Positions 1 to 5,132 of a DNA stretch of 8,340 nt are shown piece by piece. The notes under the pieces were generated by a model, which saw only the letters and a program-made list of their open reading frames with translations, did not search any database and was not told the DNA's origin. How positions within the stretch are numbered: position 1 is the first letter of the stretch; every line of letters begins with the position of its first letter. The position numbers were made by a program, and so were the translations under genes. Origin of the DNA: Ruminococcus sp. UBA4383 (GTDB lineage Bacteria; Bacillota; Clostridia; Oscillospirales; Ruminococcaceae). The stretch covers positions 1 through 8,340 of the forward strand of contig DGRR01000023.1 in the NCBI GenBank assembly GCA_002389995.1, written 5' to 3'.

Positions 1-21
1 GATTTTAAATGGAGGTAAAGT

Positions 22-699
22 ATGGCACATATTTTAATAGTTGATGATGAAATGAATATCAGAAAGGTTGTCCGTGAATATGCGGAGTTTGAAGGCTATG
101 AGGTTACAGAGGCGGAAAACGGCATGGAAGCCGTAAATCTATGCCACGAAAATGACTATGACCTTATTATAATGGACGTTATGATGCCCAGACTTGACGG
201 ATATTCCGCCTGCAAGGAAATACATAAGACAAAACAGATTCCCGTTATAATGCTCTCAGCAAGAGGCGAAGAGTATGACAAGCTTTTCGGATTTGAAATA
301 GGCGTTGACGACTATGTTGTGAAACCTTTCTCCCCTAAGGAACTCATGGCAAGAGTCAAGGTCGTACTTAAAAGAGGAAAATCTTCCTCGGATTCCGCAA
401 AACCCGACAAGTATGTGTTTGAAGGTCTCGAAGTCGATATCTCAGGCAGAGAAGTGTATGTGAACGGTCAGAGAGCTTCAATGACACCAAAAGAATATGA
501 CCTGCTTTTCTATCTCGTCAGAAATAAAAATATCGCCCTTTCAAGAGACAAGCTTCTCGAAGAAGTTTGGGGATATGACTTTTTCGGTGACGACAGAACT
601 GTCGATACACATATAAAAATGCTCAGAAACAGTCTCGGCGAATACAGAAAATTTATAGTCACTCTCAGAGGAATGGGGTATAAATTTGAAGCCAATTAA
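22..699 (+). CDS. OmpR/PhoB-family response regulator
   Basis: A 225-residue DNA-binding response regulator, the output half of a two-component system with the kinase that follows. The receiver domain spans about residues 3-115. It has the acidic pair D8-D9, phospho-acceptor D52 in the IIMDVMMP context, the switch serine S79 (MLSA) and K101 in VVKPF. A short Ser-rich linker (about 119-128) leads to a winged-helix effector domain (about 131-223) with the typical TPKEYDLL and RTVDTHIKMLR signatures and the C-terminal RGMGYKFE hairpin. Length is normal for the family. The ATG at 22 follows an ideal SD (GGAGGT, 11-16). The stop lies inside the start of the kinase gene, a 14-base overlap that implies translational coupling. 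Family assignment is firm; the regulon and signal cannot be told from sequence, so no gene symbol is given. Confidence 0.96.
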   Translation: MAHILIVDDEMNIRKVVREYAEFEGYEVTEAENGMEAVNLCHENDYDLIIMDVMMPRLDGYSACKEIHKTKQIPVIMLSARGEEYDKLFGFEIGVDDYVVKPFSPKELMARVKVVLKRGKSSSDSAKPDKYVFEGLEVDISGREVYVNGQRASMTPKEYDLLFYLVRNKNIALSRDKLLEEVWGYDFFGDDRTVDTHIKMLRNSLGEYRKFIVTLRGMGYKFEAN

Positions 700-2134
700 G
701 AAAATACGCTCCGTTTCCGCAAAAATACCGCTTAAATTTACTATATGGCTCTATTTTGTCGGATTTACAATAATAGTATTTGTCCTGCTGTGGCTGTTTC
801 AGATATTGTTTCTCGAAAAATTCTACGTTTACATGAAAGTAAGGGACGTGAACAATTCCGCTGAATATATCATAAATTCGTATGAAAACGATTCAAGCGA
901 AGTATTCAATGAGAATCTGACAAATATTTCAGTCGATAACGATTTGTGCATTGAAATTCTCGACAGATACGGACGTTCCCATATTTCCCGTGAAGTTTTC
1001 GGAGACTGCCTTATCCACGGCAGAGAAAACAGTACATACATATATGTCCAGAAAATAAACGAAAACGGCGGTCAGCCCATTCAGGGAAAAGTCAAAAACC
1101 CACGCACAGGCAGTTATATGATGCTCTACGGCTGTATGATAGGCGATTCCAGACAAAATTCAGGCTATCTCCTCATAAATACCGCCCTCGCCCCTGTCGG
1201 CTCTACTGTGACTATTATCAAGCGTCAGCTCATGATAATAACCGCTATCCTCGTAATTCTTGCGTTTATTATCTCGCTTTTCATGTCAAACAGAATTTCT
1301 CAGCCCATAGACAGAATAACACGCTCCGCTGAAAATCTCGCAAAAGGTGACTTCAATACAAAATTTGACGGCAGAGGATACCTCGAAGCCAAAAAATTAG
1401 CCGATACCCTCACTTATGCCGAAAATGAACTGTCAAAAGTCGATACCATGCAGAGAGATTTGATTGCAAATGTCTCTCATGACCTGCGTACTCCCCTTAC
1501 CATGCTGAAAGCTTATGCGGAAATGATTCGTGACCTCTCAGGCGATAACCCCGTCAAGAGAAATGAACACCTCGAAATTATTATCAACGAAACAGACAGG
1601 CTGTCCCTTATGGTAAATGATATCCTCGACCTCTCCAAACTCGAAAGCGGTAAACAGAAACTCTCTCCCTCAGAATTTGAAATAAAAGGCAAACTTAACG
1701 AGATAATCGCAAGATTCAAGGGAATTTCCGAAAAAATGGGATATAATATACAGTTTACCCCCGATGAGGAAAAAATGGTTTTCTGCGATGTCGTCAAAAT
1801 TGAACAGGTAATCTATAACCTCATCAATAATGCTATCAACTATACAGGCAAGGACAAACAGGTTTTCGTAAGACAGATAAATCAGCCAGACGGCGTTTTA
1901 ATCGAAGTCGAAGATACCGGTGACGGTATCGAAGAAGATAAAATCAAACTGATTTTCGATAAGTATTACCGCTCCGAAAATCATAAGCGTGAAGTTGTCG
2001 GTACGGGTCTTGGTCTTTCCATAGTTAAGGCTGTCCTCAAACTCCACAATTATGACTACGGTGTCAGAAGTACACTCGGAAAAGGTTCAACTTTCTGGTT
2101 CAAGATAAATGATAACAATATAAGAAATAACTAA
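686..2134 (+). CDS. membrane sensor histidine kinase (HAMP-HisKA-HATPase)
   Basis: A 482-residue sensor kinase that presumably phosphorylates the regulator encoded just upstream. In order: a short basic N-terminus, TM1 about 18-45, an extracytoplasmic sensor region about 46-177 (C88, C108 and C150, no recognised ligand domain), TM2 about 179-202, HAMP about 200-252, HisKA with the H-box SHDLRTP (phospho-acceptor H265), and a HATPase_c domain with N-box NLINNAINYT (378-387), G1 DTGDGI (410-415), F-box IFDKYYRS (423-430) and G2 GTGLGLS (439-445). All catalytic motifs are intact. The start is a TTG at 686, chosen because the next in-frame ATG falls after TM1 and would delete it. A GGGG stretch at 675-678 could serve as SD, and the overlap with the regulator suits translational re-initiation. 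The signal is unknown. Confidence 0.95.
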   Translation: MKPIKKIRSVSAKIPLKFTIWLYFVGFTIIVFVLLWLFQILFLEKFYVYMKVRDVNNSAEYIINSYENDSSEVFNENLTNISVDNDLCIEILDRYGRSHISREVFGDCLIHGRENSTYIYVQKINENGGQPIQGKVKNPRTGSYMMLYGCMIGDSRQNSGYLLINTALAPVGSTVTIIKRQLMIITAILVILAFIISLFMSNRISQPIDRITRSAENLAKGDFNTKFDGRGYLEAKKLADTLTYAENELSKVDTMQRDLIANVSHDLRTPLTMLKAYAEMIRDLSGDNPVKRNEHLEIIINETDRLSLMVNDILDLSKLESGKQKLSPSEFEIKGKLNEIIARFKGISEKMGYNIQFTPDEEKMVFCDVVKIEQVIYNLINNAINYTGKDKQVFVRQINQPDGVLIEVEDTGDGIEEDKIKLIFDKYYRSENHKREVVGTGLGLSIVKAVLKLHNYDYGVRSTLGKGSTFWFKINDNNIRNN

Positions 2135-2160
2135 AAATATTTTTATCAGGTTTAAAAAAG

Positions 2161-2214
2161 TTTACACTTTATTCTTAATGTTATCACGTAGTTTTCACAT
2201 TAGCCATTTATAAT
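2161..2214 (+). promoter_or_regulatory. candidate activator-dependent promoter with TTNNCAC direct repeats
   Basis: Three similar heptamers lie on the same strand: TTTACAC (2161-2167), TTATCAC (2181-2187) and TTTTCAC (2192-2198). The last two start 11 bases apart and the first is 20 bases before the second. A perfect TATAAT -10 box follows at 2209-2214, with no recognisable -35 hexamer at 16-18 bp spacing. Helical-period direct repeats in the -35 position are typical of promoters bound by OmpR/PhoB-class regulators (for example the Bacillus PhoP TT-ACA repeats). Start of transcription is predicted near 2221. The element is visible; binding by the regulator encoded at 22-699 is inference. Confidence 0.4.
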
Positions 2215-2220
2215 ATTTAT

Positions 2221-2242
2221 GCTGACGGAGAAATCCGAAAGC
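2221..2242 (+). other. 5'-end stem-loop with GAAA tetraloop in the leader of the oxidoreductase mRNA
   Basis: At the predicted transcript start, GCT (2221-2223) pairs with AGC (2240-2242) and CGGA (2226-2229) pairs with TCCG (2234-2237). They close a GAAA tetraloop (2230-2233) with a GA/AA internal loop between the two stems. GNRA tetraloops are stable RNA caps, so this may protect the 5' end of the message. It is small and does not match any riboswitch family I recognise. Confidence 0.3.
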
Positions 2243-2318
2243 TGATTTTCATGGTAATTTAGTGTTTACCCCAACATTAAATTATTAAATCCCCAATAAT
2301 CCCTATATCATGGCAGAT

Positions 2319-2343
2319 GAGCTTCCTTTACCCGAGGAGGCTC
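2319..2343 (+). promoter_or_regulatory. leader hairpin A (possible attenuator/terminator)
   Basis: GAGCTTCCT (2319-2327) pairs with AGGAGGCTC (2335-2343) over 9 bp with one G-U pair, around a 7-base loop. Two further wobble pairs and one A-T pair can lengthen the base to 2316/2346. A T-rich tract (TTTGTTT, 2345-2351) follows directly, as in an intrinsic terminator. It lies 24 bases before the oxidoreductase start, so it could attenuate that gene. It could instead be the 3' end of transcripts from the two-component operon, which has no other visible terminator. Confidence 0.45.
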
Positions 2344-2359
2344 GTTTGTTTATAACGAG
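2341..2359 (+). promoter_or_regulatory. leader hairpin B overlapping the SD of the oxidoreductase gene
   Basis: CTCGTT (2341-2346) pairs perfectly with AACGAG (2354-2359) around a 7-base loop. The right arm covers most of the GAGGTG Shine-Dalgarno (2357-2362) that serves the ATG at 2368. The left arm uses bases 2341-2343 that also close hairpin A, so the two structures exclude each other. Pairing is directly visible; a regulatory role is inference. Confidence 0.35.
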
Positions 2360-2367
2360 GTGTTCCT

Positions 2368-3348
2368 ATGAAAAATATTAACTGGGGCATTACAGGTACA
2401 GGCAGAATCGCCCGTACATTTTCAGATGCCCTCGCCAAAACTCAGAATGCTGTACTTTATGCAGTCGCTTCACGCTCAAAGAATAAAGCCGAAAATTTCG
2501 CTCAGGAATACGGTTTCTCAAAAGCTTACGGCTCTTATTCCGAACTCGCTCATGATAATAATATCGACATTGTATATATCGCTACCCCTATGGCATCGCA
2601 TTTCAATGATGTCATGCTTTGCCTTGAAAACGGAAAAAATGTCCTGTGCGAAAAATCCGTCACACTCAATTCAGAACAGCTTGAAAAAATTTTGTCAAAA
2701 GCAAAAGAGAAAAATCTTTTCTTCATGGAGGCTATGTGGACTAAATGCAGACCTGTTTTCCTTAAAACTATGGAATGGGTCAAAAATAACAAGATTGGCA
2801 ATATAAAATATATAAAGGCTGATTTCAGCAACAATGTAAAATATAACCCTGATGACAGGCTTTTCCGTGCGGACTGCGGAGGAGGTGCGCTCCTCGACCT
2901 CGCAGTATATCCGTTAAGCTTTGCGGAGGCTTTTCTCGGATATCCCGATGAGATAATAAGTTCCGCACATATAAGGGACGGTATTGATTTGAGTAATTCA
3001 ATTACGCTTAAATATAATAATGCTTTCGTCTCAATAGATTCAGGCTTTGAAATTCCTCTGAAAAATAATGCCATAATTTCGGGTACTGACGGATATATAA
3101 TTCTCGGCGACCGGTTTTTCTGTACCTGCGATGCAGTCCTTTACGACAGGAACGGCAGCGAAATTGAAAAATTTAACGCTCAGAATATCATAAACGGCTA
3201 TGAATACGAAATTATTGAGGCTCAGAAATGTATATGCGAAAACCTTGAAGAAAGCCCCCTCGTCCCCCATTCGGGTACTCTCTCAGTTATGAAAATTATG
3301 GACGAATGCCGCAGACAATGGGGCTTGAAATTTCCCGATGAACAGTGA
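2368..3348 (+). CDS. Gfo/Idh/MocA-family NAD(P)-dependent oxidoreductase
   Basis: A 326-residue cytoplasmic dehydrogenase of the Gfo/Idh/MocA superfamily, which oxidises or reduces sugars, inositols or related polyols with NAD(P). The N-terminal Rossmann fold (about 4-120) carries the nucleotide-binding GTGRIA motif (10-15). The family's catalytic Lys motif appears as EKSV (95-98), with Ser where Pro is usual. EAMWTK (121-126) is typical of the dihydrodiol-dehydrogenase-like subgroup. The C-terminal substrate domain has GGGALLDLAVYP (171-182). Length is normal. The ATG at 2368 has an SD (GAGGTG, 2357-2362). The gene is followed after only 9 bases by the phosphoesterase, whose SD overlaps this stop codon, so the two are surely co-transcribed. 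The specific substrate cannot be predicted. Confidence 0.93.
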   Translation: MKNINWGITGTGRIARTFSDALAKTQNAVLYAVASRSKNKAENFAQEYGFSKAYGSYSELAHDNNIDIVYIATPMASHFNDVMLCLENGKNVLCEKSVTLNSEQLEKILSKAKEKNLFFMEAMWTKCRPVFLKTMEWVKNNKIGNIKYIKADFSNNVKYNPDDRLFRADCGGGALLDLAVYPLSFAEAFLGYPDEIISSAHIRDGIDLSNSITLKYNNAFVSIDSGFEIPLKNNAIISGTDGYIILGDRFFCTCDAVLYDRNGSEIEKFNAQNIINGYEYEIIEAQKCICENLEESPLVPHSGTLSVMKIMDECRRQWGLKFPDEQ

Positions 3349-3357
3349 GGATTTGTT

Positions 3358-4023
3358 ATGATATATGTTACAGGTGATACACACGGAGAAATAGAAAGAT
3401 TCAAAGACCCTGAATTTAAACAGCTCAGAAAAGGCGATTTGCTTATAGTATGCGGGGATTTCGGCTTTATCTGGGACGGCTCAAAAAGAGAAAAAAATAA
3501 CCTTAAAAAACTTATGGCAAAAGATTATACTATCGCTTTTATTGACGGCTGTCACGAAAATTTCGATATCCTCGAACATATGCCCGAAAGAGAATGGAAC
3601 GGCGGTAAAATCCACTACATAGCCGATAATATAATTCACCTCATGCGTGGACAGATTTACATGATTGAAGGAAAGAAAATTTTCACATTCGGAGGAGGTC
3701 ACAGTCAGGATTACGATTTCAGACGCTCAGGCGATAAGTGGTGGGCAAGAGAACAGCCTACACATGAGGAAATTTTGCAGGCTCTCGAAAATCTCAAAAA
3801 CTGCGGTAACAAAGTCGATTATATAATCACTCACGAACCGCCTGCCTCCCTTAAAGACTGTCTTGGAGTAGATGTTTTCCAGAGAATTGAAGCCCATGCA
3901 TTTTTTGAGGAAATTATCAGAACTGTAACTTATGAAAAATGGTTTTTCGGAAAATGTCACGTTGACAAGCACATACCTATAAAATTCTACGGGGTTTTCA
4001 ACAATGTAACCTTACTGAAATAA
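3358..4023 (+). CDS. calcineurin-like metallophosphoesterase with altered metal motifs
   Basis: A 221-residue predicted two-metal phosphoesterase, cytoplasmic, with no signal peptide. The five family motifs can be traced: GDTHG (6-10, D7 and H9), GDFG (33-36, D34), GCHE (64-67), THEPP (158-162, H159) and FGKCHVDK (197-204). Two of these depart from the usual pattern: the Asn of GNHE is Cys65, and the first His of the last GHxH-type motif is Lys199 followed by Cys200. H66, H159 and H201 remain. The SD (GTGAGGA) overlaps the stop of the oxidoreductase gene 9 bases upstream, indicating a two-gene operon. The substrate is unknown. Whether the substitutions alter metal choice, reduce activity or are normal for a subgroup cannot be decided here. 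The family call is firm. Confidence 0.9.
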   Translation: MIYVTGDTHGEIERFKDPEFKQLRKGDLLIVCGDFGFIWDGSKREKNNLKKLMAKDYTIAFIDGCHENFDILEHMPEREWNGGKIHYIADNIIHLMRGQIYMIEGKKIFTFGGGHSQDYDFRRSGDKWWAREQPTHEEILQALENLKNCGNKVDYIITHEPPASLKDCLGVDVFQRIEAHAFFEEIIRTVTYEKWFFGKCHVDKHIPIKFYGVFNNVTLLK

Positions 4024-4061
4024 CTCCATAATTTAGTAAATATATTTCCAGATATTTTGCA

Positions 4062-4090
4062 TTGATTTAACAAACAAAATGAGATATAAT
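4062..4090 (+). promoter_or_regulatory. sigma-A-type promoter of the cysteine-rich micro-gene
   Basis: A -35 box TTGATT (4062-4067) and a perfect -10 box TATAAT (4085-4090) are separated by exactly 17 bp. Transcription should start near 4097. A short TCCC/GGGA stem-loop (4098-4109) sits at the predicted 5' end. This is one of the best promoter matches in the window. Confidence 0.75.
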
Positions 4091-4132
4091 TAAATTATCC
4101 CAAGAGGGAAATACATATCGGAGGTACGGAAT

Positions 4133-4189
4133 ATGTGCTGCAATATCTTTGAACTTCTCTGCAAGCTTTTCGGCTGCTGCGGAAAATAA
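4133..4189 (+). CDS. 18-residue cysteine-rich micropeptide
   Basis: A very short ORF encoding MCCNIFELLCKLFGCCGK. Five of 18 residues are Cys, arranged as CC, C and CC around a hydrophobic, helix-compatible core (NIFELLCKLFG). I recognise no family. Support for a real gene comes from its context: a consensus promoter at 4062-4090, an SD (GGAGGT, 4120-4125) 7 bases before the ATG, and a strong terminator beginning 3 bases after the stop. Together they form a transcript of about 125 bases with nothing else in it. The next gene, convergent on the other strand, encodes a CxxC metal-binding protein. Metal binding or membrane association is therefore plausible but unproven. Alternatively the RNA itself may be the product, with the ORF incidental or dual-function. 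Confidence 0.65.
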   Translation: MCCNIFELLCKLFGCCGK

Positions 4190-4192
4190 GAA

Positions 4193-4222
4193 AAACAGGA
4201 CTGTCATATGACAGTCCTGTTT
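4193..4222. terminator. bidirectional intrinsic terminator, perfect 30-base palindrome
   Basis: Bases 4193-4222 are a perfect inverted repeat centred on CATATG, with arms AAACAGGACTGTC and GACAGTCCTGTTT. On the plus strand it is followed by TTTCTTTACTT. On the minus strand it is followed by a T-rich run from the complement of 4182-4195. It therefore ends both the micro-gene (stop 4189) and the convergent HMA gene (stop 4225). Confidence 0.85.
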
Positions 4223-4224
4223 CT

Positions 4225-4482
4225 TTACTTGTTGCCGAAAAGTGAAAAGCCTTTTTTCTGATAGGGTTCGCTTGTGCATGAGATGAATTTATATCCTGCC
4301 TCCTCAACCGAAGCTTTGATTTTATCTTCTGCGGGTGCAGTTTCCGAAATTATTTCAGCCTGTCCGTTATCGTGCGAAGAAGTTACACTTTTGACATCAA
4401 AATTCTTGCTGAAAGTATCACTCATATGCTTTTCGCACATTTTGCACATCATTCCCTCAATTTTTACGATAGTTTTTACCAT
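4225..4482 (-). CDS. small heavy-metal-associated (HMA) domain protein
   Basis: An 85-residue soluble protein with an HMA (CopZ-like ferredoxin-fold) domain over about residues 1-67. The metal-binding loop is GMMCKMC (10-16), giving the C13-x-x-C16 ligand pair, with H19 nearby. Such proteins carry soft metals such as copper(I) to ATPases or buffer them. A tail of about 18 residues beyond the domain contains a third cysteine (C69) and ends in a basic/aromatic segment (KKGFSLFGNK) not usual for minimal chaperones. The start at 4482 has an excellent SD (AGGAGGT, complement of 4489-4495). The gene diverges from the DUF6110/ATPase operon and converges on the micro-gene, so a role as metal carrier for that ATPase is a reasonable inference. 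The exact metal is unknown. Confidence 0.87.
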   Translation of the reverse strand: MVKTIVKIEGMMCKMCEKHMSDTFSKNFDVKSVTSSHDNGQAEIISETAPAEDKIKASVEEAGYKFISCTSEPYQKKGFSLFGNK

Positions 4483-4542
4483 ACAATTACCTCCTGTCGT
4501 TATATGCCTTAAACTTTTGCATCAAGGCTGTTATACAGTTAT

Positions 4543-4571
4543 ATTTTAATGCATATAATATTCAAAGTCAA
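4543..4571 (-). promoter_or_regulatory. promoter of the HMA protein gene
   Basis: Read on the minus strand, TTGACT (-35, 4566-4571) and TAAAAT (-10, 4543-4548) are 17 bp apart. Transcription should start near 4536, giving a leader of about 54 bases. A TACAGTTATA element (4534-4543), one mismatch from the TACA-NN-TGTA pattern, overlaps the -10 and start site. Given the AT-rich DNA, that match is weak. Confidence 0.55.
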
Positions 4572-4726
4572 TAAGCAAAGGCTTAATCAGCGGTATTTTT
4601 ATATATTATCAACATAAAATACTGATTTTAAACATATTTATCATATATTCCGACAATGCATTTTTATTTTAAAGTTAGGAAAAAATAACGTTTAAACTCT
4701 AAAAATGTCTGATTGGAGCGGATTTA

Positions 4727-4755
4727 CTGACAAATAAGTGATACAATTGTATTAT
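4727..4755 (+). promoter_or_regulatory. promoter of the DUF6110/ATPase operon
   Basis: CTGACA (-35, 4727-4732) and TATTAT (-10, 4750-4755) are 17 bp apart, about 25 bases before the DUF6110 start codon. The predicted transcription start is near 4762. The rest of 4572-4726 is very AT-rich and shows no gene or clear element. An alternative -10 (TACAAT, 4742-4747, with an upstream TG) lacks a matching -35. Confidence 0.55.
4741..4752. promoter_or_regulatory. cop-box-like palindromic operator candidate (TACA-AT-TGTA)
   Basis: ATACAATTGTAT is a perfect 12-base palindrome in the spacer and -10 region of the operon promoter. Its core (4742-4751) matches TACA-NN-TGTA, the operator of CopY-type repressors, which belong to the BlaI/MecI winged-helix class and use related TACA/TGTA half-sites. 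Binding here would block RNA polymerase. No repressor gene is in the window. Confidence 0.45.
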
Positions 4756-4779
4756 AAAATAAAAAAGGAGGATTTTAAT

Positions 4780-5082
4780 ATGTCTATAAACTGGGGTAAA
4801 ATAGGTCTTTTTGCAGGCGGTATGCTTTTCGGAACAGCAGGTCTGAAAATACTTTCAAGCAAAGACGCTAAAAAAATCTACACACATACAACCGCCGCCG
4901 CTCTCAGAGCTAAGGAAAGCGTTATGGGTACTGTTACAAATATCCGTGAAAATGCAGAGGATATTCTCGCAGATGCAAAGGATATAAACAAAAAAAGAAC
5001 TGAGGAAGAACCCGAAGTAATTGACGACCTTTCCTGCGAAATATCTGACTGCGAAGAACCCGAAAACACCGAAAGCGAATAA
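4780..5082 (+). CDS. DUF6110-like small membrane protein
   Basis: A 100-residue protein that I recognise, from memory, as the DUF6110 type found beside metal ATPases in Clostridia; no function is established. A Gly-rich hydrophobic segment (about 6-25, with GG and GxxG spacings) probably forms one membrane span or membrane anchor. It is followed by an amphipathic, Ala-rich helix (about 28-73) and a strongly acidic tail (75-100) containing C86 and C91. The start at ATG 4780 is chosen because it has a near-perfect SD (AAAGGAGG) 8 bases upstream. A GTG at 4738 in the same frame would begin upstream of the predicted transcript start. The gene lies 50 bases before the ATPase and shares its promoter, so it is likely an ATPase partner, metal-donating subunit or stabiliser (inference). 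Confidence 0.85.
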   Translation: MSINWGKIGLFAGGMLFGTAGLKILSSKDAKKIYTHTTAAALRAKESVMGTVTNIRENAEDILADAKDINKKRTEEEPEVIDDLSCEISDCEEPENTESE

Positions 5083-5087
5083 TCCGA

Positions 5088-5117
5088 CAGACCGCTTTAA
5101 AAGGCGGTCTGCTTTTT
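5088..5117 (+). terminator. intergenic hairpin with T-run between DUF6110 and ATPase genes
   Basis: CAGACCGC (5088-5095) pairs perfectly with GCGGTCTG (5104-5111) around an 8-base loop, followed by C and five T (5113-5117). This has the shape of an intrinsic terminator, yet the ATPase SD (AAGGAG) begins 3 bases after it and no separate ATPase promoter is visible. It probably acts as a partial terminator or mRNA-stabilising processing element that lowers ATPase output relative to the small upstream protein. Confidence 0.7.
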
Positions 5118-5132
5118 AAAAGGAGAATTTCT

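Noticed and set aside
2310..2381. A 23-codon ATG ORF crossing the leader hairpins and overlapping the oxidoreductase start by 14 bases, a possible leader peptide.
   Set aside because: No Shine-Dalgarno lies before its ATG (the preceding bases are C-, T- and A-rich), and its overlap with the hairpins explains the base composition. Kept only as a remote possibility.
2550..3074. A 174-codon minus-strand open frame opposite the oxidoreductase gene.
   Set aside because: The plus-strand product has all family motifs in order; the antisense frame has no SD or family resemblance.
4024..4061. A possible terminator after the phosphoesterase gene.
   Set aside because: Only an AT-only inverted repeat (AAATAT/ATATTT) is present, too weak to call. 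Transcripts may read through to the palindrome at 4193-4222.
4166..4242. A 9-base inverted repeat (CTTTTCGGC at 4166-4174 and GCCGAAAAG at 4234-4242) flanking the terminator palindrome.
   Set aside because: Both arms are coding sequence at the ends of two convergent genes (LFG-containing C-termini), and the right arm lies beyond the termination point, so a functional RNA structure is unlikely.
4517..4545. A rightward promoter-like pair TTGCAT-17-TATATT in the divergent region.
   Set aside because: It would give a leader of over 200 bases before DUF6110, and a better-placed promoter exists at 4727-4755. AT-rich DNA yields such pairs by chance.
4738..4779. A 14-codon N-terminal extension of the DUF6110-like protein from a GTG.
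   Set aside because: It overlaps the promoter -10 and operator palindrome and has no SD. The ATG at 4780 has a near-perfect one.
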